44,795 nucleotides of DNA from a virus. Below, piece after piece: positions 1 to 11,300 of the stretch. The notes under the pieces are model-generated. The model was not told the origin of the DNA and did not search any database. It saw only the letters and a list, made by a program, of their open reading frames with translations. Both the position numbers and the translations under genes were made by a program. The DNA is taken from the IMG/VR virus record IMGVR_UViG_3300037042_004318, positions 1 through 44,795 of that record; one strand, written 5' to 3'. Position 1 is the stretch's first letter, and each line of letters starts with the position of its first letter.

Positions 1-3000
1 TTCTATTATAAGTTCATCAACTATTGGAGAAATCACTGGAGCTGATTCTTTAATAATCTCAGGCATAAACTTATTAACAATAGCATCAAATATTCCTGTT
101 ATAGCTTGTGTTTCAGTTATATCACCCTTTTCAACTCTTTTAGCCAATGTTTCTTTTGGAAGACTAGGTGCATATATACCTTCAGATAATAATGCATCAG
201 TAAACTTACCACGTCCTTCTGGTGTAGAAATATCAGGTTTTAACCTATTAAATAATTCAGCTGCTCTTACTACATCAAGTTTAAAATTTACAGGACCATT
301 AGTTCCCCAAGGAAGTGTATTATTTGTATTACCATCTAATGTATATGTAATTCCATCTAATACAAGCGTATGTGGTGTTTTTGTTTCTATTGTTTCTTCT
401 TTTTTTACTATTGGAACTACTGGCTGTGCGACTACTACAGGAGGAGCTTCTGGCATTATGAAATCATCAGTAGTAGTATTTAATGTAAAATAAATACCCT
501 TCCTATTGATATCATTTTTATCTGTAAGTGGTCTGTATCTTGTTGTTAAAGGAATTTCTTTATCATCTCTTTTAATAGACAGTTTACCTGTTTCATCAGG
601 AATCTTATCTGATAATAAATATGTTTGATAATTGTCCCATTTTCTGGTAATTGCTTTTCCTTCTTTATTTATTCCTATTATTTCATAATAAGTATTATTC
701 CATTTATCTTCACTAACTTGTGATATATTGGTATGATTATACAAGTTTTTTATTAATCCAATAATCGCTGATTTACTATTTAATAATCCATAAGGAGTAA
801 AATCAAAGGATTGTGTAGGATCTGTTGATTTTCCAGAGATAAACAATCTTGTAGTTTCTTTATTATCTAATATAATTTTTTCAAACCATACATTATTATA
901 TCCTGCACGTTTTCTTTTCTTAGTGTCAGGATCTCTGGCAATACCCCAATATACTGTGGATCTTAACCAATTAAATAAAATATTAGTTTCAGGATCATCT
1001 TTAACTGTTCCCTTTTCTGCAGCATTTTTAGCTACTTGGAGGATTACATCAAATATAGTATTAGCTTCATTTTCACTAAATTTTCTATTAAATAATTTAA
1101 CTAAACCATTACTCACTTTTAAAAATACTCTTCCTAATTCAGTAGCAAATGTAACAGAACCATTAGTTACTGATTTACTTGTAGCAACTTGCATTACAGG
1201 TGCTCCTGTAAGAATTCGTGAATCAACTAATCCTGCTGATTCTGCTGATACAGGAGTATTATAATCATTCTCAAACTGTTTTGTAGTGTCATTCCATTTC
1301 TTAATATATTCAGCATTACCAAAAGATGCTTTTATTGCTTGAGGTTCAGATAAATTATCCTGATCTAACTGATCTTGTCTCCATTTAGCATATTGTTTTC
1401 TGAGAAATATTTGTTCTTTAGGTGAAACATCTTCTCTAAACATTGTTTCATTCTTGGTTGGACCATCCTTTTGAGGATAATTAGCCATAAGTTTATTACC
1501 AGGAAATGTCTGATATATTGCAGAATCAATTAATTTTACACCTTCAGCAATAGGATTACAATTTTGATCTACTAGTGTATATGTACCATCACTATTAGTC
1601 TGGACCATCACAAGAGCAATCACTTCATTTCTTGGATATTCTTTTTTCTCTTTTTCAGTGGTAACTCTTGAAAGTAAATGATCAATAAGCCCTTCAAGAC
1701 CAAGTTGTTCCTCAGTTTTAGCTGTAACAATTATCCCTTTAATATTTTTTCTTTTCTCTTCACTAAGTTTATTAAGATTGATACCAAAATGATTAGCTCT
1801 TATATGATGAGGTTGATTTTCTTCTACAGCACTAGTAGATTGAACCACTACTAATTTATCCTTCTTGCGAGAAGTCTCATAAGTGTCTTTACCATAAAGA
1901 CTCTGAAGCCCATTATCATGAGTACCAATTAACTCAATTCTTAAATCTTCATTTAATTGTAATATTTTTGCTTCTTCTTTTTGTTGTTTATCCTTTTGAA
2001 TATATTCTTCAAATGCTGATATTATTTTTTCTTTTGCTTTTTGAAGAATGATTGTCTCATCAATAGTGTTCTGAATATCTTTAAGTTTCTGTTCTAATTT
2101 AGATACATTAGTAGTTAGTTTAGGAATTTTTAATTCTTTTTCATAATCACTAATTTCAGATTCTAATTGTACAACAAGAGCAGTAAATGTAGCTTTATCA
2201 AAGTTTTCAACTCCTTCTGAATATTGAGCAAGATTATTTTCAAGATCTAAAATTGACAAAGGGAAATTAGGATTTGCTTCTTTTATTTTTTTTATGTGTT
2301 CATCAAGCAGAGTTAATGCATCTTTTAAAATATCATTTGCTTTTTCTAATAAACCTTTCTGTTTATTTAATGTTTTAGTAGTGGTTGTTAATAAATCATC
2401 TAAATCAGTAATATCTTTTTTTATCTGATTCATTAATTCTCTTCCACTATCAGGAAGAGATTCCAGATCATCAAGGAATTCTTTGAAAAAAGGAATATTG
2501 TTTTCAAGATCTGATTTTTCTTCAGATAGTATTTCATTTTCTTTTTCCAATGTAGTACGTAAAGTGCTTATATCACCAATCTGTCGTTTTAATGTATTGA
2601 GAACTCTTTTACTTACATTGGTTTCTGTTTTATTAGAAAGTTCTTCTAACTTTTTAGAATGTTCTGCTAGCTTTTCTTTATTTTTTTCTAATTTTTCTAC
2701 TATCTCTTTTACACGTTCTACACTATTTTCATATAATTCAGTAATAATATTATTTCTTATTTGTAAATTTTGAGAAATAGTTGTTTGAGCATCAACAAAT
2801 TCTTTTGCTACACCAGTCTCCACTGAAGAGAGTGTACCAATAGGTCTAATCATTGCATCTTGGAATCCAGGTTTGGCTTTAAATAATGTATTCCATACTT
2901 CTTTTCTTTGTACTTTACCATTATCATCCTTATATACAAATATAAGTTTATCTTTTACAGCAGTATATTCTAATTGTCCTTCAACAGGATTACCATTTAT

Positions 3001-5595
3001 ATCTCTAATCCCATAATGTTTATATAGTCTATTTATATTTGTATAAACAAAATTCTTTTTTTTGTCAGAAGTAATATCAGAAAGTTTTGATAAATTATAT
3101 GCTTCTAAAGATGATTTAGAAATATTTTTTATAATATTTTTGGAAACATCTAATATTTTAATAGTACCATCTTCATTCTCTCCCAAAATCTTTAATGTAG
3201 GAGCTTGAATCACTTCATTACCTTTACTATCATATTTTACAACTCTTCCTACTAAATATTCTGTTCCTATTTCAAAAGTTTTATCACCACTCTTTGTTTT
3301 TAATACAATAGTTTTTGTAGAAAGAGGTTTACCCAGACTATCTACAGGAACAATTGGTTCAATCTTTGTTGTTTGATAATTTTTAGGATTCTTTTTAATA
3401 TCTGAATACTCTTCTAAAAACTTATCTCTGCGAATACTCATTTTAGCAACATCTTCTAAGTGTTCTTTAAGAGTTATTTTATCTTCAGGGAGAATTTTTA
3501 ATGCATCAATTGTTGCCATTGCAGCATCATAACTCTTATCATCTTTCTTTAAAAGATCATCAACTACAGTTTCAACAACAATACCTGCTTTAGATAAATT
3601 TGAAGTGAGTGTAGGTATACGTTCATCATAATTAGATATTTTAGATGATGCATATACTAATTTATCTATTACTTCTGGTGCGTAAACAGCTTCTTTTTCT
3701 TCATTAACCATTCCACCATAACGTAAATGTAATGATTGATATAATGATTTTGTATTTTCAGCAATTTGTTCAAATTTATTAAGTCTTTCTGAATATGCCT
3801 CTCTTGTATCTTCTTTAAGAGCTTTACCTTCAGCTTGTAATTGAGCAAATCCTTCATCTGTCATTGCTAATCTTCTATAATCTTCTATTTCAGATTTAAC
3901 AAGATCATATCTACCATATTTGATACGAGGGGCTAAATAATTAATTATATAGTCTTGTTCTATATCTTTGCTATCTACTATATTACCCTCCTTTAAAAGT
4001 GCCTCTCTGTCCTGTTGAAGAGTAGTTCCTCTATTAATTGAATCAATAGTATCTTGTGTAAAATTTGAAAGTCTGTATTCATTAAATTGAGTTAAAGCAG
4101 CAGTAGTATTTTTATCTTTTTCCTGTCCTTCTTTAAATCTTCCCCTAGCCATCATAATAGATCCAGACAATCCTCCAGTGAGAACATTTGTCATTCCTTC
4201 ATCTGTAGCAAATGTCTGACCCATTCCATAAGCAAGACTTCTCATAAAGTCTGCAGTGGCATCACTATTATATTTTTTATTATAATAATCTTGTGTACCA
4301 GTTTGAATTGCAAACTGAGCACCTTCTTCAAATGCTTCAGATGCTGAGAATGTGTAAGGTCTAACCTTGTTCCAGAGGATGTCTCCCAGTTTATTCTTTA
4401 TACTTTTTTTCTCAACAAACTTTCCAGCTTCCTCAACAATCTCTTTAATATTTCTGGTTACATCATTAATAATTCCTTTTTCAACTTTATAAGAACTTCC
4501 TAATATTTTAGGAAACTGAATATAATTTGTTGCAGATAGTAAACCTACATTTAATAAAAATGATGAATTACCAACACTATCTGCATTTTCATTAATTTTT
4601 GCTAAGTCCTCTCCCATTGGACTCATTCCACTATGAGTTTCTTTATATTCTCTGATTTTATCATCTCTAAATTGATTAAGATTTTGAAATGCTTCAAATC
4701 CAGCTTCTCCAGTTGTAGAAAGTCCAGCAACTAATGCTCTGCTTCCTGGATTTAAAAGACTATATTGACTTAAAAATTTATCAGACAGAGATTTAACTTT
4801 ACCATAAGTTTCAGCAACTTTATCAACAGCCAATAATCCTTCTTCTGTTGCTGCTAATACTTCAGCAGCTTTTCCCATAGAAAATAATTTTCCAGCTTTA
4901 GGTATTGTACTTAATGCTTTACTTAAAGCTCCAATTCCTCCTGCAAAAACACCTCCTGCTAATGCAGCTCCAACAGAAAATCCTAAATTTTTTATTATAC
5001 CATCAAATAAAAAATTAGCTGTAAACAACTTAGTAGGAGAATACCAAGAAGCATTTTTTTCTACATCCTTATAATAATTAGGAAGATAGTTTTCAGCTTT
5101 CTTGTTTACCTCATCAACCCATTTATTTAAGTCATTATCATAAAATGATGCAGCTCTTCCATCTTGTCCCCATCTCACTAAACCATTAACCAATCCTACA
5201 GTTGATTGTAAAAATGTTGTACCAGTTAATATAATTCCTTTTCCAACACCAGAAACCATTTTAGAAGCCCAACCTTGTTCTTGAGCATATGCATCCTCAT
5301 TATTGTAATCTCCAGGCATAAAATTATCATACCTGTCAGAACTCATCTCATCTATAGTCCTAAGGATACTTCCTCCTTTTAACTTTCCATCACTACGTTT
5401 TGACAAAGCAAAGTTTTCTAATGCTGCCAATGGATCAGAAGGAGGTGTTTTTTGACCTTCTGAAAGAGAGGGCATAGATTTATCTAATTCCTCAAAAGGA
5501 ATAGAAGGAGCAGGTTGTGGGAGTTCAGGAGAAGTATATCCTCCAAATTGATCTTGTAAAGCTGATCTATCTAATAAAGGAGTATTATCTGACAT
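1..5595 (-). CDS. Giant virion cargo/ejection-type protein (3' end beyond left edge)
   Basis: An open frame runs from ATG at 5595 to the window edge (1865 codons, no stop), so the C-terminus is missing. The start overlaps the end of the upstream cargo gene by 11 bases. The N-terminus begins MSDNTPLLDRSALQ. Two hydrophobic Gly/Ala-rich stretches, near residues 115-138 and 190-235 (for example GAALAGGVFAGGIGAL), look membrane-interacting. Residues about 950-1300 are Lys/Glu/Leu-rich and very likely coiled coil. The rest is polar. In crAss-like phages giant proteins at this place, after the tail genes and before the virion RNA polymerase genes, are packaged in the particle and delivered with DNA; that role is inferred from position. 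No catalytic motif was recognised. Confidence 0.85.
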   Translation of the reverse strand, partial: MSDNTPLLDRSALQDQFGGYTSPELPQPAPSIPFEELDKSMPSLSEGQKTPPSDPLAALENFALSKRSDGKLKGGSILRTIDEMSSDRYDNFMPGDYNNEDAYAQEQGWASKMVSGVGKGIILTGTTFLQSTVGLVNGLVRWGQDGRAASFYDNDLNKWVDEVNKKAENYLPNYYKDVEKNASWYSPTKLFTANFLFDGIIKNLGFSVGAALAGGVFAGGIGALSKALSTIPKAGKLFSMGKAAEVLAATEEGLLAVDKVAETYGKVKSLSDKFLSQYSLLNPGSRALVAGLSTTGEAGFEAFQNLNQFRDDKIREYKETHSGMSPMGEDLAKINENADSVGNSSFLLNVGLLSATNYIQFPKILGSSYKVEKGIINDVTRNIKEIVEEAGKFVEKKSIKNKLGDILWNKVRPYTFSASEAFEEGAQFAIQTGTQDYYNKKYNSDATADFMRSLAYGMGQTFATDEGMTNVLTGGLSGSIMMARGRFKEGQEKDKNTTAALTQFNEYRLSNFTQDTIDSINRGTTLQQDREALLKEGNIVDSKDIEQDYIINYLAPRIKYGRYDLVKSEIEDYRRLAMTDEGFAQLQAEGKALKEDTREAYSERLNKFEQIAENTKSLYQSLHLRYGGMVNEEKEAVYAPEVIDKLVYASSKISNYDERIPTLTSNLSKAGIVVETVVDDLLKKDDKSYDAAMATIDALKILPEDKITLKEHLEDVAKMSIRRDKFLEEYSDIKKNPKNYQTTKIEPIVPVDSLGKPLSTKTIVLKTKSGDKTFEIGTEYLVGRVVKYDSKGNEVIQAPTLKILGENEDGTIKILDVSKNIIKNISKSSLEAYNLSKLSDITSDKKKNFVYTNINRLYKHYGIRDINGNPVEGQLEYTAVKDKLIFVYKDDNGKVQRKEVWNTLFKAKPGFQDAMIRPIGTLSSVETGVAKEFVDAQTTISQNLQIRNNIITELYENSVERVKEIVEKLEKNKEKLAEHSKKLEELSNKTETNVSKRVLNTLKRQIGDISTLRTTLEKENEILSEEKSDLENNIPFFKEFLDDLESLPDSGRELMNQIKKDITDLDDLLTTTTKTLNKQKGLLEKANDILKDALTLLDEHIKKIKEANPNFPLSILDLENNLAQYSEGVENFDKATFTALVVQLESEISDYEKELKIPKLTTNVSKLEQKLKDIQNTIDETIILQKAKEKIISAFEEYIQKDKQQKEEAKILQLNEDLRIELIGTHDNGLQSLYGKDTYETSRKKDKLVVVQSTSAVEENQPHHIRANHFGINLNKLSEEKRKNIKGIIVTAKTEEQLGLEGLIDHLLSRVTTEKEKKEYPRNEVIALVMVQTNSDGTYTLVDQNCNPIAEGVKLIDSAIYQTFPGNKLMANYPQKDGPTKNETMFREDVSPKEQIFLRKQYAKWRQDQLDQDNLSEPQAIKASFGNAEYIKKWNDTTKQFENDYNTPVSAESAGLVDSRILTGAPVMQVATSKSVTNGSVTFATELGRVFLKVSNGLVKLFNRKFSENEANTIFDVILQVAKNAAEKGTVKDDPETNILFNWLRSTVYWGIARDPDTKKRKRAGYNNVWFEKIILDNKETTRLFISGKSTDPTQSFDFTPYGLLNSKSAIIGLIKNLYNHTNISQVSEDKWNNTYYEIIGINKEGKAITRKWDNYQTYLLSDKIPDETGKLSIKRDDKEIPLTTRYRPLTDKNDINRKGIYFTLNTTTDDFIMPEAPPVVVAQPVVPIVKKEETIETKTPHTLVLDGITYTLDGNTNNTLPWGTNGPVNFKLDVVRAAELFNRLKPDISTPEGRGKFTDALLSEGIYAPSLPKETLAKRVEKGDITETQAITGIFDAIVNKFMPEIIKESAPVISPIVDELIIE

Positions 5596-8230
5596 AGGAA
5601 GGTTTTTTTGTAGCTTCTTGTATTTGTTTTAATTCTTTATCTGTAGGGGGAGTCACTGTACTATTATAAAGTTGATATGCCATAGCATCATTTAAATTCA
5701 TCATAGCTGTAGCCAGTCCTTCTTTAGATAAAAGATCTGTACGAGGATAAGGAATATTAGTCATCCATTTATCAGTGATGGGATCATGTATATTTATTCT
5801 TATAGAATATCTTCCACTATGTTCTTCAATATTTCCTGATATGCCATACATATTTATACTTTGAAAATCTGAATTATTTAAGAATGCATTATTTAGAGTG
5901 GTAGGTTTTCCATCATCTGCTGTTGTATAAGCACCTGGAGTTTTATTAATTTGTTCCTGATAGGGTCTTGCAAATTTATCAGCATCACTTGCTTCATACA
6001 TATTTCCAAATGTTTGATGATATTGATCAGGAGTAAGTCTAAAACTAGTGTTCTTATGATTCTTTCCTCCACTTACAAATATTTCATACATTGCAGGTTG
6101 ATATGCAGATCCTTCTACCACTTTAATATTAGCAGTTTCTGGATCTGTCATTATTTCTCTTAAATTTCCTTCATCATAATTAGGAGAATTCGCTATTCCA
6201 CCTTTTTGTGTTTTTGAAATATTAGCATAACTAGCAAGTTTATTTGCCCATTGACTTTTTAGATCTTGAGTTCCTAATGCAACATCATATGCTACTCCTT
6301 GTGTTCCACTTAACTTACCTTTTAATTCTTTGCCTATTTCATCATTAATTTTAGAAAGAATTTTTCCATAAGGACCATTGATTGTATTATTGTATGCATC
6401 AGCAGCAAAACTTAAAGCTTTTTCATTATCGCTTAATGAACCTGGTTGTCCATATGCTCTCTTCTTTATATTATATAAGATAAGTTGTTTTGGTGTAAGA
6501 ACTTGTTTTGCTTCTTCATCTGAAAATTTTACTCCAGGATTTGTTGATGATCCAGGAAATGCTCCAGTTTCTGGTCTAGTATTACTAAGTTTAAGCACTG
6601 CATAATTAAAATCTACTAATTCTCTAGGACTAAATATAATACTTCCTGAAGGTGTATCATATTTTATTGAAGGAGCATTTGTTGGAATATGTGAATAAAC
6701 ATCCCCTCCATATAATGCTGTAACTTTATCAGTTACCTCTTTATACATTTTTGTATCTGAATCATTTACTCTTCTTATATTATCTGAATTTCTAAAATAA
6801 GTAGCAATAACAGGATCTACTCCTTTAGGATTCTTTTTATATGCCATAGCCTGTTGATCAAACCATGTCTGATCTTTTCCATTTTGACTGATAAACTTTT
6901 GATCAGCTTCATTTAAAGCTTCTGCTGCCTTGGTAATATTATTTAATACTTTTGCTTGTGTAATCTCAGGAAGATCATCTTTGTTAATTGTAAATGCACT
7001 ACCTCCATATATAGATGATCCAGCTTTTCCTTTACCTGCTGCTGCATCAGCTTTTTCTTGTTCCATACTGAGTTCCAATCTTTTTAATTCAGTATTAATT
7101 GCAAAATGTCTTTCATCCTGATTAAATTTTGCTAAGAATTCAGCATGATCCTGGTTCTTTATTTCTCTTCTCATTGCCATATCAGCATTTGGATTTGTTT
7201 CCTGTGTTTGAGAAGTTTGTGTATAAGCATATGCTTTAGAAAAAGTATTCATAAAGTTTGCTGTACTCAATCTTGCTTTGGCAGATTCCACATCTCCTGA
7301 AGCAAATGTTTTTGATATATTATGATATTCTTTTCCTATACGTGTTAATGTTTTATTAATAGATTGAATTTCTGAATCTAGTTTTGCTTTCTCTGGTGCA
7401 GAAGTTGTAGTTGTTTTTGCATTTTCAAGTATTTCTCTTTGTGCTCCTAATGCATCACGATGCTCCATATAAGATGTATCTACACTAGATATGAATGCTT
7501 TACTATCTATATTTGAATAATTGTATCTACCATCAATTTCCATTTGTTTGAAATCAGCAGGAGTTAATGTTGCCATTAGTGCTTCCTGAATCTTTTCAGG
7601 AGAGAGCCCTGAAAGTGTTGTACGAGTGGTAGCATCTGTAGGAACCCAATGTCCTTTTGAATCTTGAGTAAAGGAAGCATCTGTTATAGTCTCATCTTTA
7701 GTAAGTGCTTTAATAGCAGCTAAAGCATTCTTTTTATAATCAGTATAAGGATTGTAACTACCATTAAATGTTTGTTTCATATCCTTACTATTCAACCATT
7801 TACCAGCCTCAGTTCTAAAATCCCAATCATTAGAGGGAGATCCTTTACCTTCTCTCCTATAACTATCCATATCTCGGATACCATTTCTATATCTTTGTGT
7901 TGAAGATACAGCATTAATCACATTATCATCTTTAGCAATTTGATTTGTCATTCCTCCAACAGAATTAACTAATTGAAAATTAGAGAAATCCCCTGCAGCA
8001 ACAGTTCTTAAATTATTACCAAGAGCATTAAGTTTAGACTGTAAATATTGTTTATCCACATCTCTGACAACATCAAGTCCAGCAATATTATCTATTTGAC
8101 CTTGAATCTTTTGTACTCCTTGATTGTATAAAGCTTGTTTCTCCATACCTACTTTTGACATCTCCTCTATAATAGGTAGTTGAGATATGTATGGATCAAA
8201 TTTTGTTGTGCGATCAGTATATGAAGCCAT
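5585..8230 (-). CDS. Virion cargo protein, 881 aa, conserved crAss-like family
   Basis: The protein opens MASYTDRTTKFDPYISQLP and has a helical N-terminal region (IQGQIDNIAGLDV, then DVDKQYLQSKLNALGNNLR at about residues 43-76). I recognise this as the conserved opening of a virion protein family in crAss-like and related Bacteroidota phages. No transmembrane segment or enzyme motif is evident; composition is polar with long helical stretches and a few beta-rich parts near the C-terminus. It lies between two giant cargo genes and is separated from the upstream one by 93 bases holding a candidate promoter. The likely role is a component packaged in the virion or tail; this is inferred from family and context. 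Confidence 0.85.
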   Translation of the reverse strand: MASYTDRTTKFDPYISQLPIIEEMSKVGMEKQALYNQGVQKIQGQIDNIAGLDVVRDVDKQYLQSKLNALGNNLRTVAAGDFSNFQLVNSVGGMTNQIAKDDNVINAVSSTQRYRNGIRDMDSYRREGKGSPSNDWDFRTEAGKWLNSKDMKQTFNGSYNPYTDYKKNALAAIKALTKDETITDASFTQDSKGHWVPTDATTRTTLSGLSPEKIQEALMATLTPADFKQMEIDGRYNYSNIDSKAFISSVDTSYMEHRDALGAQREILENAKTTTTSAPEKAKLDSEIQSINKTLTRIGKEYHNISKTFASGDVESAKARLSTANFMNTFSKAYAYTQTSQTQETNPNADMAMRREIKNQDHAEFLAKFNQDERHFAINTELKRLELSMEQEKADAAAGKGKAGSSIYGGSAFTINKDDLPEITQAKVLNNITKAAEALNEADQKFISQNGKDQTWFDQQAMAYKKNPKGVDPVIATYFRNSDNIRRVNDSDTKMYKEVTDKVTALYGGDVYSHIPTNAPSIKYDTPSGSIIFSPRELVDFNYAVLKLSNTRPETGAFPGSSTNPGVKFSDEEAKQVLTPKQLILYNIKKRAYGQPGSLSDNEKALSFAADAYNNTINGPYGKILSKINDEIGKELKGKLSGTQGVAYDVALGTQDLKSQWANKLASYANISKTQKGGIANSPNYDEGNLREIMTDPETANIKVVEGSAYQPAMYEIFVSGGKNHKNTSFRLTPDQYHQTFGNMYEASDADKFARPYQEQINKTPGAYTTADDGKPTTLNNAFLNNSDFQSINMYGISGNIEEHSGRYSIRINIHDPITDKWMTNIPYPRTDLLSKEGLATAMMNLNDAMAYQLYNSTVTPPTDKELKQIQEATKKPSYVR

Positions 8231-8251
8231 TGCTGTTTATTTTATTATTAA

Positions 8252-8282
8252 CAAATGTAATAGAAAGAATTATGTAATCCAA
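8252..8282 (-). promoter_or_regulatory. Candidate Bacteroidota-type promoter for the 881-aa cargo gene
   Basis: On the minus strand TTGG (8282-8279) lies 19 bases before TACATTTG (8259-8252). This is close to the Bacteroidota vegetative promoter pattern TTTG, about 19 bases, TAnnTTTG; the -7 box matches fully and the -33 box 3 of 4. It lies in a 93-bp gene-free gap, 22 bases before the ATG. Confidence 0.4.
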
Positions 8283-8323
8283 CAGAAATAATCAGATGTA
8301 GTAAACTAGTATAATGAGTTTAG

Positions 8324-11300
8324 TTATAAATTTTTAAGACCCTTAACTATTGTTCCATTTAAAGCTTTGATTCTTCCCCCATTCTTAGTTACAGGAGAGT
8401 CTTTTGCTGCTTTTCTTGTACCCACTCTTCTGCCAGATAAATTATAAAAATCTTCATATCCTTCTTCCAGTTGTCCTGTTCCTCTATTCTTAGGGGCATT
8501 TACTCCTGACATATCAAATTCATAGGGAGCATTTACATTAATAGGTCTTCCTGTTCTAGGATCAAATCTATAATTATATCTCTGCCCTTCAAGGTTGGCA
8601 AGAGTTTGTTCCATTTTATGTTTATTTGTTTTATCTGAAATGGATTTTGCTATTTCCAATGCTTGTTCTTTGGTATTAGATTTAGCTTGAGCCTGTTTAG
8701 TGGCTTGTTGATCTAGTATAGCCAGATTCTTCAATTGAGCATCATTAAGCGTAGCTCTGTTTCCTGAATACACTTTATCCTTCATAGCCTGATTAGCTCT
8801 GAATTGATCTGCTAACACTCTACTCTGAGGTCCATAAGCCTGTGCTGCTATTGCTGCTTGAGTTGCAGGATCATATCCAGCCATTCTTTGTGCTCCTCTT
8901 GTTTGAGCATTGATTTCATTCAATTGATCCTGAAAAGATACATCATAAGGAACATCTAATTGTGGATGATATAATTGTGCTTGTACAGGTTCTAATTGAT
9001 TCATACCCATAGCCATCATTTCAGAAGAAAGATCTGGTCTTGCTATCTTATCTGTAGGTCTAAAATAAGGTACTATACTATTAAAAGCAGTAAGCCAAGG
9101 AGATTGTTCTTTTTCAGTTGTAGGAATTTCTCTAGGAGTCATTGGCATAAGTGCATTTGATGGTGGTGCAGGAATAGGAAGTAGTCCAGTTCCTCTAGGT
9201 TGTAAAAGAGTTTCAGCAGGAGGAGCTTCTAAACTGTGTCTATAAGCTTTTGTTCTATCTCCAAATATTTGATCATAATTACTTTCAAGACTAGGAGTAG
9301 TTATACCTTTGGCTTTTCCATAATTAGTTACAGGAAATTGTGATAGAACTGATTGAGCTTTTTGAGGAGCAAGTCTACTAAATTCTCTTTGAAACTTTTC
9401 TACTGCAGGTCCTTTACCTTGTTTTTTAGCTTCATTATATAGTCCCACTAAATAATCATAATTCTCTCTACCTACTTTTCCATCTGTAGAAGGTGTATAA
9501 CCATCTTTAGCTTTATAAATCATATCACCATCCTTTTTCTTTTGACTTTTTATTAATGTAGAATCTTGTGCAGTAGGGATAGTTGGAGTAGTATAGTTAG
9601 AATCTATATTTTGTGGCAAAGGATTATATCCAAATGTATTATGTAATAGGGCTCCTCCTAATGGTATTATTGAAGCTGCTCCTGCTATACCTAATCCTCT
9701 TTTCCAACTTATATCACTTATTTTATTATATTCTGCAGTTTCTAGAGCTTTAGCTTCTTGAAGAAGTTTAGTTGTAGCAACTTTTTTTGCTTCTTCTGCT
9801 TTTTCTACTGCTTTACCTGTTACTTTTTTTGTTTTACTTGCTTCAGCCATAGCTAATTCATGTGCTTTATCCCCTGCTTTAGAAGCACCTTTACCAACAC
9901 GACTGGTTACAGCAGCTTTTGCTACTTTTGCAGGTATAGGAGCCACTCCTCCCATATAACCTGGAAGCCCTAATTCCTCTCTGCTTATTTCAGATGAAGT
10001 TTTTGGACCATGTGACCATTCATTAAAATCATTTATAAATTGTAATGGAGGTTCTATTACATTTTTAGCAAATTGTGGCATATAATTTTCATAGGCATTT
10101 CCTAATTGTTCTCCTGCCCAATCAGAAACTCTATTAGGAATATCCCAAGATGCTCTTTCATTTGTTCCATCTTGTGCTGTTGTAAATTTACCACCAAACT
10201 TAGCATTATTAGGATTGCTATCTATTTTAATTTTACCCTTAGCAAGATCATCAGCTACCCAACCATTTTCTTCAGCATGTTCATTAATAGCATTCTGTAA
10301 ATTGGCAGCATTCTCTTTCCATTCAGCTATTTCTTTTAATTGCATATTACTTCCATCAATACTTGCTTGTAATGCAGAAAATTTTAGTTTATCAAATGCT
10401 GTTTTAGGTGTAAACTCTAATAATTTATTAGTAGCTTTACTAATAGTTTTATTTGCTTTAGTTTCTTTATCAGATAAATTAGCAACATATCCTTTAAATT
10501 TTCCTTTAGCATCTGGATCTCCAATCATATCTGCTCCATATTTAGGGATTGGTAAATTACCCCATATTGTTAAAATTTTTTTACCTGTTTTAGGATCAAT
10601 TAATTCAGCTGCTGGTTCTTTTTCAACTTCTACACTAGCATCAGCTTGTTCAGTTCCATATTCAGCATAGTTTGTATAAGAATCTTGATTCCCTTGACCA
10701 TATTTAACACCTATACCTGTGTGTCCATTACCATCATGAGTCTCATGAGAATTACCTACAAATTGAACTGTTTCCCCAGTACCTGGCATATAACGATTAC
10801 GTGAAAGTGTTTTAACACCACCACCCCAAGTAGTTTGAATTTCACCATCTAAAGCAGATGTACTTACATCACCACCATCTTTATATGTTTCCATAGTTCT
10901 TTCACTAGGAGGAGTATAGGATTGTAAATGTCCACCAGCTCTTAATGTATCCATAGATTTATCAGGAGCCAATAAATCACTCATATTGTGTTCTCCAAAC
11001 TTAGTAATCACTTGTGGATTGTATTCAGGATTCATCCATCCTCCATCTTCCATAAATCCAGAGTTTTGTCCTGCAAATCCTTGCATTCCTCTTCCCATAG
11101 CCATTTGGTTCATATTTAAATCTGAGGCTGCATTTGTTTTTTTAATGTTTTTAGCATTAGTATCTAAAAGATTACCTGCCATACCTCCAACAAATCCTCC
11201 TATTGCACCACCAACAGGACCAAATATAGAACCAATAGCGTTACCAGCAGTCTTTCCTATTTGCCCACCAGCATTCTGTCCTCCCATCAACTCTTGTCCT

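Noticed and set aside
923-2773. Plus-strand open frames in the first 3 kb
   Set aside because: They are antisense to the giant minus-strand gene that runs off the left edge, whose frame is continuous.
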